From Acidimicrobiales bacterium (GTDB lineage Bacteria; Actinomycetota; Acidimicrobiia; Acidimicrobiales; JANYDT01): a stretch of DNA of 5,091 bases. The translations under genes and the position numbers were made by a program. The notes beneath the pieces were generated by a model. It did not search any database and was not told the origin of the DNA. It saw only the letters and a program-made list of their open reading frames with translations. The stretch spans positions 1-5,091 of the forward strand of contig JANYHQ010000526.1 of assembly GCA_025358985.1 (NCBI GenBank). Reading direction: 5' to 3'. Shown piece after piece: positions 1-5,091 of the stretch (its first letter is position 1; every line of letters begins with the position of its first letter).

Positions 1-62
1 TCACCATGCAGCCTGGTGGCTCCTCCAAGGTGGTCAGCGAGCGCGTCGCCCTCAACGCCTGA
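1..62 (+). CDS. smc: Probable C-terminal end of chromosome segregation ATPase Smc (partial)
   Basis: The window opens inside a frame that reads TMQPGGSSKVVSERVALNA and stops at TGA (60-62). Only about 19 residues are visible, so no domain can be tested. The phrase resembles the extreme C-terminus of actinobacterial Smc proteins, where a short beta hairpin ending in a 'SK/ST-V-[IV]-S-[EQ]-R' type phrase follows the C-terminal ATPase lobe. In Actinobacteria smc usually sits directly upstream of ftsY, as here. Smc would be the coiled-coil ATPase of condensin, acting with ScpA and ScpB on the nucleoid. The identification rests on a short tail plus synteny, so another upstream gene cannot be excluded. 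Confidence 0.62.
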   Translation, partial: TMQPGGSSKVVSERVALNA

Positions 63-75
63 CCGCGGCGTTCAC

Positions 76-124
76 ATCGAGTGGAGCCAGGATTGCGGTC
101 AGCGCAATCGGTGCTCCACTCGAG
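76..124. repeat. Palindromic repeat element, copy 1 (49 bp, smc-ftsY gap)
   Basis: Two arms, 77-97 and 103-123, are reverse complements at 18 of 21 positions: an outer 11-bp stem (TCGAGTGGAGC / GCTCCACTCGA), a 3x3 mismatch, an inner 7-bp stem (GATTGCG / CGCAATC), and a 5-base loop, GTCAG. The 22-base left arm, 76-97, is an exact reverse complement of 3206-3227, the right arm of a second 49-bp element with the same arm and loop lengths. This marks a dispersed REP-like family rather than a simple terminator. No U-tract follows on either strand. As RNA it would fold between smc and ftsY and could stabilise or attenuate the message. Confidence 0.8.
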
Positions 125-139
125 TGCCTGGCTGGCTAG

Positions 140-157
140 CCCTAGGCTTTAGGGGTC
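140..157 (+). promoter_or_regulatory. Start region of ftsY: possible -10 box and a hairpin covering the SD-like AGGGG
   Basis: TAGGCT (143-148) fits the actinobacterial -10 pattern TANNNT and ends 9 bases before the ATG, which suits a leaderless or near-leaderless transcript. No good -35 is visible. AGGGG (151-155) is only 2 bases from the ATG, too close for a normal ribosome binding site. CCCTA (140-144) can pair with TAGGG (150-154) across a 5-base loop, so on a longer smc-ftsY transcript the SD-like bases would be folded away. A similar TAGGTT box lies 10 bases before the start of the minus-strand gene at 2797. Confidence 0.35.
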
Positions 158-1264
158 ATGCCGATTGTTCTGATCATTGCCATCGTTGCTGCGGTACTCG
201 TCATCGGGTCGGTCGGCTTTGTTTCTTATCGGGGGAGAGCCCAGCGGCCACCGCTCGAGCCACCCGCAGTCCCGCCGCGCATCATCCGACCCACGCCGCC
301 CGCCGTGCCCTCGGGGTCGGTCGTTGTTGAGCCAGTGCCGGAAGCGGTGCCGGAAGTGGTTCGGCCCCGATTTCGTGACCGTCTCGGTAAGGCCCGTGGA
401 CTGCTTGGCGGCTACATGGGGTCCATCATCGGCCGCGGTGCCATCACTGCCGAAACCTGGGACGAACTGGAAGAGGCGTTGGTGCGCGCTGATGTGGGCA
501 TCGCCACCACCACATCGTTGCTCGATGAACTCAAGGCTCGGGTCAAGAGCGAGGGCATCAAAACTCCCGAAGAGTTGCTTGAAGCGCTGAAAGCTGATCT
601 CAAGAAGCGTTTGGCGGGCGGAGAACGAGACTTGCGATTCGAGCCTGGTATCCCCAATGTGTGGTTGTTCGTCGGAGTCAATGGGGTGGGCAAAACCACC
701 ACCATCGGCAAGATCGCCAAGCGCGAGGCGGCCGCCGGTCGTACCATCATCATGGCGGCCGGTGACACGTTTCGCGCCGCCGCCGCAGAGCAGTTGGGGC
801 TATGGGCGGAACGCACCGGATCACAGTTGGTGCGCGGAGCCGAAGGAGGGGACCCCGGCGCAGTCATCTTCGATGCGGTAGAACGCGCTGCTTCGCGCAA
901 CATCGATTTAGTACTGGCGGACACCGCCGGACGTTTGCAGACCAAGACCAATTTGATGGAGGAATTGCGCAAGATCCGTCGCATCGCAGACAAGGAACCG
1001 GGCAAGGTCACCGAGGTGTTGCTGGTACTCGACGCCACCACCGGACAAAACGGGCTGGTACAGGCTCAGCAGTTCAAGGAGACCGCGGATCTCACCGGGG
1101 TGGTGCTCACCAAGCTCGACGGAACAGCCAAAGGTGGCATCGCCCTGGCCATCCAAACCGAACTGGGCATCCCCATCAAATTGGTGGGACTGGGCGAGTC
1201 AGTGGACGACCTCATCACGTTCGACCCCGACGAGTACGTCGACGCACTGTTCAGTTCGGACTGA
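158..1264 (+). CDS. ftsY: Signal recognition particle receptor FtsY, membrane-anchored GTPase
   Basis: FtsY docks the SRP (Ffh plus 4.5S RNA) carrying ribosomes to the membrane for SecYEG-dependent insertion. The two GTPases activate each other and then separate. The 368-aa protein has one N-terminal transmembrane helix (about 2-23), a Pro/Val-rich linker (31-70), a four-helix N domain (about 72-155) and the SRP-type G domain. G-domain motifs are the P-loop GVNGVGKT (173-180), DTFRAAA (203-209), DTAGR (255-259), FtsY-typical DATTGQN (292-298), TKLDGTAKGG (318-327) and GLGE (344-347). All catalytic motifs are intact. The hydrophobic N-terminus replaces the long acidic A domain of E. coli FtsY, as is common in Actinobacteria. 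The ATG at 158 is chosen because the anchor helix starts there. smc probably lies upstream, and the next gene starts one base after the stop. Confidence 0.97.
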   Translation: MPIVLIIAIVAAVLVIGSVGFVSYRGRAQRPPLEPPAVPPRIIRPTPPAVPSGSVVVEPVPEAVPEVVRPRFRDRLGKARGLLGGYMGSIIGRGAITAETWDELEEALVRADVGIATTTSLLDELKARVKSEGIKTPEELLEALKADLKKRLAGGERDLRFEPGIPNVWLFVGVNGVGKTTTIGKIAKREAAAGRTIIMAAGDTFRAAAAEQLGLWAERTGSQLVRGAEGGDPGAVIFDAVERAASRNIDLVLADTAGRLQTKTNLMEELRKIRRIADKEPGKVTEVLLVLDATTGQNGLVQAQQFKETADLTGVVLTKLDGTAKGGIALAIQTELGIPIKLVGLGESVDDLITFDPDEYVDALFSSD

Positions 1265-1265
1265 C

Positions 1266-1727
1266 ATGGTCGCAGTGATACTCGCTATCGTAGGTGTGCT
1301 TATTGTATTTGCCATTGCTGCGATCACCATTGGCCGTGAGGCACGCCGCCTAGACAGCTTCTCGCCGGTACCGGTGTTTGACGTGGAGGCAGCAGTGGCC
1401 TACGTCGGCGATCACCTTCCGGAATCGATGTCCAACTCGGTCACGTATTGGGATGTGCGACGAGTGTTGGACTGGGAACTGGAGGATCTCGACGCCAGCG
1501 GACTGGCCACAGAGTCGATGATCGTGGAGGGACCCAACGGACCGCAGATCAATCACACCGTGGTGGTTGAAGATGGCCGACTGCACCGACTCGTGCAACG
1601 GGCGGTGGACGAAGGCACCTCCCTGTCGGGGGTTGAGGTGCGGGCCATTCTCGATGCCAAGCTCGGCTATCTGCGGACCATCGGGGCGGTAGGCCCCCGG
1701 GCTGACCCGGACGAACTCACCCGCTAG
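1266..1727 (+). CDS. Small single-pass membrane protein of unknown function, coupled to ftsY
   Basis: I do not recognise a named family. The 153-aa product begins with one hydrophobic helix (about 2-22) followed by GREARRLD, so the N-terminus probably sits in the membrane with a soluble cytoplasmic domain of about 125 residues. That domain is charged and mostly helical, with a central strand-like stretch (about 84-105). Two segments look like copies of one motif: WDVRRVLDWELEDL (62-75) and VEVRAILDAKLGYL (123-136). The ATG lies one base after the ftsY stop (TGACATG) with no Shine-Dalgarno of its own, so translation probably depends on ribosomes finishing ftsY. Similar anchored proteins beginning with an 'IGREARRLD' phrase seem familiar from other Actinobacteria. 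A link to FtsY or membrane biogenesis is inferred only from position. Confidence 0.85.
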   Translation: MVAVILAIVGVLIVFAIAAITIGREARRLDSFSPVPVFDVEAAVAYVGDHLPESMSNSVTYWDVRRVLDWELEDLDASGLATESMIVEGPNGPQINHTVVVEDGRLHRLVQRAVDEGTSLSGVEVRAILDAKLGYLRTIGAVGPRADPDELTR

Positions 1728-1734
1728 ACGTGCC

Positions 1735-1757
1735 CGTTCATTTCCGATCGGTGAACG
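1735..1757 (+). promoter_or_regulatory. Inverted repeat just after the ftsY operon
   Basis: CGTTCA (1735-1740) pairs with TGAACG (1752-1757), and the interior holds the 8-bp palindrome CCGATCGG (1744-1751). It lies 8 bases after the stop of the preceding gene and about 30 bases before a possible -10 box at 1789-1794. No U-tract follows, so it is a weak terminator candidate. It could equally be a protein binding site upstream of the RNA-like region. Confidence 0.35.
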
Positions 1758-1788
1758 TTGGGTTGGTGGAAAGAAAAAACAGTTGCCG

Positions 1789-1794
1789 TAGCTT
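1789..1794 (+). promoter_or_regulatory. Possible -10 element (TAGCTT) for the structured RNA region
   Basis: TAGCTT fits TANNNT and would start transcription near 1800-1802, exactly where the structured segment and the GTG codons begin. An A-rich tract (1769-1780) lies just upstream. The best -35-like hexamer, TTGGTG (1763-1768), is 20 bases away, which is longer than usual. Confidence 0.25.
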
Positions 1795-1799
1795 GGGCA

Positions 1800-1886
1800 G
1801 TGGTGGCACACTCTCATCACCAGAGAGAGGAGGTGGTCCAAATAGCTAGTAAATGTTGTGGGACGCTGGAGGTGGCTGGCCGCTAG
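1800..1886 (+). CDS. Possible leaderless short ORF (28 codons) inside the RNA region
   Basis: A frame opens with GTG GTG at 1800-1805 and ends at TAG (1884-1886), giving a 28-residue peptide that begins VVAHSHHQREE and ends ASKCCGTLEVAGR. The GTG lies 5 bases after the TAGCTT box, which would suit a leaderless start. Within the frame, a very strong SD-like block is followed 8 bases later by ATA (1842) rather than ATG, so a 14-residue inner product would need a non-standard start. Adjacent Cys codons (1854-1859) recall cysteine-sensing leader peptides of Actinobacteria, but no sulfur gene follows. Nothing in the sequence proves translation. Confidence 0.18.
   Translation: MVAHSHHQREEVVQIASKCCGTLEVAGR
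1824..1839 (+). promoter_or_regulatory. Extended Shine-Dalgarno-like block complementary to the 16S rRNA 3' end
   Basis: The 16 bases AGAGAGGAGGTGGTCC can pair with the whole bacterial 16S 3' tail (GGAUCACCUCCUUUCU) at every position, 14 Watson-Crick and 2 G-U. GGAGGTGG recurs at 1868-1875, 39 bases on. Neither copy has ATG or GTG at normal spacing: 8 bases after the first comes ATA, and the next ATG is at 1853. Upstream ATCACC (1816-1821) can pair with GGTGGT (1832-1837), so the block could be masked within the RNA. Confidence 0.5.
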
Positions 1887-2007
1887 CGGCAGCTTGGACC
1901 GGCTGGCGAAACTCCGCCAGTCACCCTTCGACTCAGTGACGGGGACTAGTCCCTCCCGGGCTTCATCCACTGTGTCGTGGTCTTTTTTTCTCAAGTGATT
2001 TTGGATT

Positions 2008-2043
2008 CGAGAGCAGGTGCCTTCGGGTGCCTGCTCTTGTTTC
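2008..2043 (+). terminator. Intrinsic terminator with UUCG tetraloop
   Basis: A stem of about 14 bp, 2008-2021 with 2026-2039, has three G-U wobbles and is capped by TTCG (2022-2025), an exceptionally stable tetraloop. It is followed by TTGTTTC (2037-2043), a moderate U-tract on the + strand. It would end transcripts from the ftsY operon or the RNA region that read past the T7 run at 1983-1989. On the minus strand the stem lies 18 bases beyond the stop at 2057 but lacks a U-tract, so it serves the opposite gene less well. Confidence 0.8.
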
Positions 2044-2056
2044 GTTGCTACCCCAC

Positions 2057-2797
2057 TTATTGCGGCAACCAGTCGGCGTGGTTGTGCAGCACCACCCACC
2101 CCACGAAGGTCACGGCATCGATCAGCGTGTGGGCCACAATTAGCGGCACCGTTCGTCGTCCCGACATTCGCCATCGGCCGAACAACACTCCCATTGCCAC
2201 ATTGCCAATGAACGCTCCGTACCCCTGGTAGAGGTGGTAGCTGCCTCGCAGTACTGCACTCACGATGATGGCGGGCCACATTCCCCACCCGAACTGCGAC
2301 AGTCGGCGTAGGAGGTAGCCCACGGTGATGGTCTCTTCCAGTACCCCGAAGCGAAGCGCGCTGAGTATCAATAGCGGTATCTGCCACCACCGGCCCCCAT
2401 CGTTCACCGGAATCACCGCTCGGCTCAGCCCCAGGTGGAAGGCGGCCAGGTAGAGCGCCAGTCCGGAGCCTCCGATGACGGCGGCGATGAGGGTGCCCTG
2501 GGCTGCATCTCGACGTGGCGCAGCGGAATCGATGCCGATATCGGCCCACCGCTCGCCATTGCGCATCAGTACATGACCAACCAGCAGTACGGGCACGATG
2601 CCCACGACGATCGACAGCAGTTGGCGGGCTCCGTCGGACCACGTGAACAGTGCTGAGTTGAGCGACACCTGGGTTCCCCGTATGGGGCTCTCGACCAGGC
2701 TGATGACGGCGTAGGCCGCCGACGGCAACAGCGACAACCCAAGTACCAACCACACTTCTTGGCGTAACAGCTTGGCCGGTGTCGGCATGGGTTCCAT
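2057..2797 (-). CDS. CPBP-family (CAAX protease/bacteriocin-immunity-like) integral membrane protein
   Basis: The 246-aa product has about six to seven hydrophobic segments (roughly 14-34, 59-78, 100-121, 138-152, 173-186, 194-208, 217-236) and a CPBP (ABI, PF02517-type) core. Core residues are EETITVGYLLRRL (154-166) with the paired Glu 154/155, RGSYHLYQG (184-192) with His188, and VAHTLID (221-227) with His223 and Asp227. Rce1-type members are intramembrane endopeptidases using the Glu pair and His residues. Many bacterial members have unknown substrates. The Arg of the usual EExxxR motif is replaced (EETITV), a change I associate with an actinobacterial subfamily having EE followed by small hydrophobic residues, so protease activity is uncertain. 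ATG 2797 is preferred because the frame further upstream reads Arg/Cys/Pro-rich sequence that overlaps the opposite-strand gene. A TAGGTT -10-like box 10 bases upstream suggests a leaderless start. Confidence 0.9.
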   Translation of the reverse strand: MEPMPTPAKLLRQEVWLVLGLSLLPSAAYAVISLVESPIRGTQVSLNSALFTWSDGARQLLSIVVGIVPVLLVGHVLMRNGERWADIGIDSAAPRRDAAQGTLIAAVIGGSGLALYLAAFHLGLSRAVIPVNDGGRWWQIPLLILSALRFGVLEETITVGYLLRRLSQFGWGMWPAIIVSAVLRGSYHLYQGYGAFIGNVAMGVLFGRWRMSGRRTVPLIVAHTLIDAVTFVGWVVLHNHADWLPQ

Positions 2798-2832
2798 GGT
2801 TGAGGCCAACCTAGGTGTGCCAGGATCGGAAC
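2798..2832. promoter_or_regulatory. Divergent promoter/operator gap with palindromes
   Basis: Only 35 bases separate two divergent starts. The gap holds GGTTG-AGGC-CAACC (2798-2811), which abuts the minus-strand ATG, and CCTAGG (2810-2815). On the minus strand TAGGTT (2813-2808) is a plausible -10 for the CPBP gene. On the + strand AGGA (2822-2825) is a ribosome binding site 7 bases before ATG 2833. The short gap means regulation of the two genes, or occupancy by one polymerase, is probably linked. Confidence 0.4.
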
Positions 2833-3030
2833 ATGTCGCGACCCAGCCGTTTTGAGCACTACCGGTTCCTCGGCGACAAACGCACCCAGGTGGTGTACGA
2901 CCTCGATGATCCATCAACGCCATCAGCGGTGGTGGAAGAAGTGGCTTCATCGGGGAACGGCGCAGCATTCGGACCCGACACCCTGGCCGAAGCCCGCAAC
3001 CGCAATTACAAGGCTTACAAACCCCGCTAA
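2833..3030 (+). CDS. Small conserved-looking protein of unknown function (65 aa)
   Basis: I do not recognise a named family. The product begins MSRPSRFEHYRFLGDKRTQVVYDLD and ends GPDTLAEARNRNYKAYKPR. It has no membrane segment, signal peptide or cysteine. The N-terminal half is rich in aromatic and basic residues and reads like a beta hairpin (residues about 8-26), followed by an acidic helix (about 36-44) and a basic helix and tail (about 53-65). Balanced composition and good codon positions argue for a real gene despite its size. ATG 2833 has AGGA at 7 bases. A GTG at 2815 in the same frame lacks a site as good and would run into the divergent promoter. It is divergent from the CPBP gene and is followed by the tandem palindromes at 3044-3151, which could end or protect its transcript. 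Confidence 0.72.
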   Translation: MSRPSRFEHYRFLGDKRTQVVYDLDDPSTPSAVVEEVASSGNGAAFGPDTLAEARNRNYKAYKPR

Positions 3031-3043
3031 GTTGACCCCACCC

Positions 3044-3151
3044 ACGCAAATCGCGCCCGAGAGGTGGTCGCCGACGCAATCTCGGGCGCAAAACGGGTCC
3101 CCCAGACGCAAACCACGCCCGAGAACCCACCTGTGACCCAATCTCGGGCGC
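3044..3151. repeat. Two tandem palindromic units (46 bp each, 62-bp period) in the convergent gap
   Basis: Unit 1 (3044-3089) and unit 2 (3106-3151) both start ACGCAAA and end CAATCTCGGGCGC, exactly 62 bases apart. Each folds: GCGCCCGAGA (3053-3062) with TCTCGGGCGC (3080-3089), 10 bp perfect; CGCCCGAGA (3116-3124) with TCTCGGGCG (3142-3150), 9 bp perfect. Both loops are 17 bases. Stems are conserved while loop sequences differ, the mark of selection on or spread of the palindrome. They lie between a + strand gene ending at 3030 and a minus-strand gene ending at 3154, so they may act as bidirectional transcript ends, though neither side has a U-tract. Confidence 0.8.
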
Positions 3152-3153
3152 GT

Positions 3154-3797
3154 TTAGCGCCCGGCGGGTCCGGTCGGCATCGAGTGGAGTTCATGTTGCG
3201 GCGGGCGCAATCCTGGCTCCACTCGATGGGTCATGGCATCGGCGGCGGCCCGCTTGGCTGCGCGGTAGCGCTCCAATGACTCGGCCGAATCCACATCAGC
3301 CACACTGAGCAGGGTGCCGTCCACGCCCAAGTCCCCGGCCGCCTCCCTCCACCCTGGTACCTCCACACCGAGCCGCTTGCCCAGGATGGCCATCAGCACC
3401 CGAGACGTTCGATCACCAAACCCGGGTAGCGCTCGGGCCCGGCGCACTACTTCTGCGCCGTCTACGGCTGTGGTCCACACCTGGGCCGCATCTCCTGAGT
3501 ACGTTTGCACAATATGGGCACATAGGGCCTGGACCTGAGCAGCCTTGGCCTTAGGGAAACGATGCAGTGCGGGAACCGTACGAAACACATCGGCCAGTAC
3601 CTCGGCGTCGGCCGATGCCAGATGATCAGCGCGCAGAGCACATCCCAGCCGCTGCTGTAGGTCCCACGGGGCAGTGAAGGCCCGCTCGATGGGCTGCTGC
3701 TGATCCAGTACCAACCCAATGAGCAACGCCAGCGCATCTGTGGAGATCAACCGGTTGGCCTCCGCGTGCACCGCCCAGGTGAGCACCACAGTTCCGG

Positions 3798-3801
<4 letters not shown>
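3154..3801 (-). CDS. HhH-GPD base-excision-repair-fold protein, probably without glycosylase activity
   Basis: The 215-aa product resembles the actinobacterial HhH-GPD family (TIGR03252-like, often mislabelled HesB): STDALALLIGLVLDQQQPIERAF (20-42), a helical domain, and a helix-hairpin-helix at about 117-133 with LPGFGDRTS (125-133). In endonuclease III the catalytic Lys and Asp follow this hairpin. A gapless alignment places Arg131 at the Lys (K120) and Pro149 at the Asp (D138). The four-Cys iron-sulfur loop is also absent (only Cys54 and Cys94). DNA binding is plausible and base excision is doubtful. The ATG overlaps the aceE stop as ATGA, with AGGG 4 bases upstream, so it should be translationally coupled to aceE. 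The family-like part ends near residue 190. The last 25 residues are mostly encoded by a palindromic repeat (3179-3227), so the native C-terminus appears replaced or extended. Confidence 0.88.
3179..3227. repeat. Palindromic repeat element, copy 2 (49 bp), inside the 3' end of the HhH-GPD gene
   Basis: Arms 3179-3200 and 3206-3227 surround a 5-base loop, GCGGG. The outer 11 bp (ATCGAGTGGAG / CTCCACTCGAT) and the inner 5 bp are perfect, and the centre of the left arm has drifted. The right arm is the exact 22-base reverse complement of 76-97, so this is an inverted copy of the element before ftsY. Read on the minus strand it encodes roughly HRVEPGLRPPQHELHSM, residues 192-208 of the overlapping protein. 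Confidence 0.82.

Positions 3802-5091
<1,290 letters not shown>

Larger units (their letters stand above)
1800..1989 (+). ncRNA. Candidate structured small RNA of unknown class
   Basis: I match this to no RNA family I know. Elements in order are CTCTC (1811-1815) / GAGAG (1823-1827); an SD-like block (1824-1839); GGTCCAA (1835-1841) closing with TTGGACC (1894-1900); within it, GCTG-G-CCG / CGG-CAGC (1875-1893) with loop CTAG; immediately after, an 8-bp hairpin GGCTGGCG / CGCCAGTC (1901-1908, 1915-1922) with loop AAACTC; CAGTG (1934-1938) / CACTG (1968-1972) around GGGA-CTAG-TCCC (1942-1953); and CCAC/GTGG (1967-1970, 1977-1980) leading into seven Ts (1983-1989). Helices abut with no gap at 1893/1894 and 1900/1901, as in designed multi-helix RNAs. 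No same-strand gene follows, so a riboswitch or attenuator has no target here and a free-standing RNA is the simpler reading. A decayed leader is the alternative. The strand rests mainly on the T-runs. Confidence 0.42.

Noticed and set aside
412..1041. 209-codon open frame antisense to ftsY
   Set aside because: It is a Ser/Ala-rich shadow of the GTPase domain codons with no recognisable features, while the sense strand encodes every FtsY motif.
1853..1939. 28-codon ATG frame (MLWDAGGGWPL...) in the RNA region
   Set aside because: The SD-like block is 19 bases away, too far, and the peptide is a Trp/Gly/Ala-rich read-out of the hairpins.
1890..1980. Cobalamin riboswitch, suggested by GAAACTCC and CCACTGTG
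   Set aside because: The order and spacing of conserved boxes do not fit, the CCCGCCACTG-type core is absent, and no same-strand gene follows to be controlled.
1800..1990. tmRNA, RNase P RNA, SRP RNA or a CsrB-like GGA-rich RNA
   Set aside because: No tmRNA tag or tRNA-like ends, no RNase P or SRP core phrases are visible. GGA repeats occur, but CsrA is generally absent from Actinobacteria.
1350..2753. 467-codon open frame on the minus strand, crossing the small anchored gene, the RNA-like region and the CPBP gene
   Set aside because: Its product is Arg/Gly/Pro/His-rich with no domain, it is antisense to one supported gene and out of frame in another, and it crosses the terminator. High GC makes such frames common.
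2800..3130. Upstream extension of the CPBP gene to a start at 3130
   Set aside because: The added 111 residues are Arg/Cys/Pro-rich, lie antisense to the 65-aa gene and run into the tandem palindromes. The membrane protein begins naturally at 2797.
3041..3160. Classical rho-independent terminators from the tandem stems
   Set aside because: The stems are strong, but neither strand has a U-tract directly after them, so I list them as repeats that may end transcripts rather than as terminators.

Overview
The window looks like chromosome of a high-GC actinobacterium. The evidence is an smc-ftsY junction, a homodimeric-type pyruvate dehydrogenase E1 (AceE), an actinobacterial-style HhH-GPD repair-fold protein, and starts that look leaderless with TANNNT -10 boxes. 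The class Acidimicrobiia is possible, but that is a guess from general resemblance.

Left block, + strand (1-1727): the last codons of a probable smc, a palindromic repeat in the gap, a complete ftsY (SRP receptor GTPase with an N-terminal membrane anchor), then a one-base gap to a small membrane-anchored protein of unknown function. These look like one transcription unit for chromosome organisation and membrane protein targeting.

Middle non-coding block (1728-2056): 330 bases with no convincing ordinary gene but strong RNA-like structure. It has a 16-nt match to the complement of the 16S rRNA 3' end (two G-U pairs), a 7-bp long-range stem, an 8-bp hairpin, two hairpins with CTAG loops, a T7 run, and a UUCG-capped terminator. 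I read it as a probable small-RNA gene or a relic leader, possibly with a short ORF. It is the least explained part of the window.

Centre (2057-3030): a CPBP (CAAX-protease-like) membrane protein on the minus strand, and divergent from it, 35 bp away, a 65-aa soluble protein of unknown function.

Right block, minus strand (3154-5091): the C-terminal half of aceE, whose stop overlaps the start of a HhH-GPD protein gene by ATGA, so the two are probably translationally coupled. Two tandem 46-bp palindromes with a 62-bp period lie in the convergent gap (3044-3151). A second copy of the palindrome seen before ftsY forms the 3' end of the HhH-GPD gene and encodes its C-terminal tail. The window therefore carries two short-palindrome repeat families, one of which has become coding sequence.
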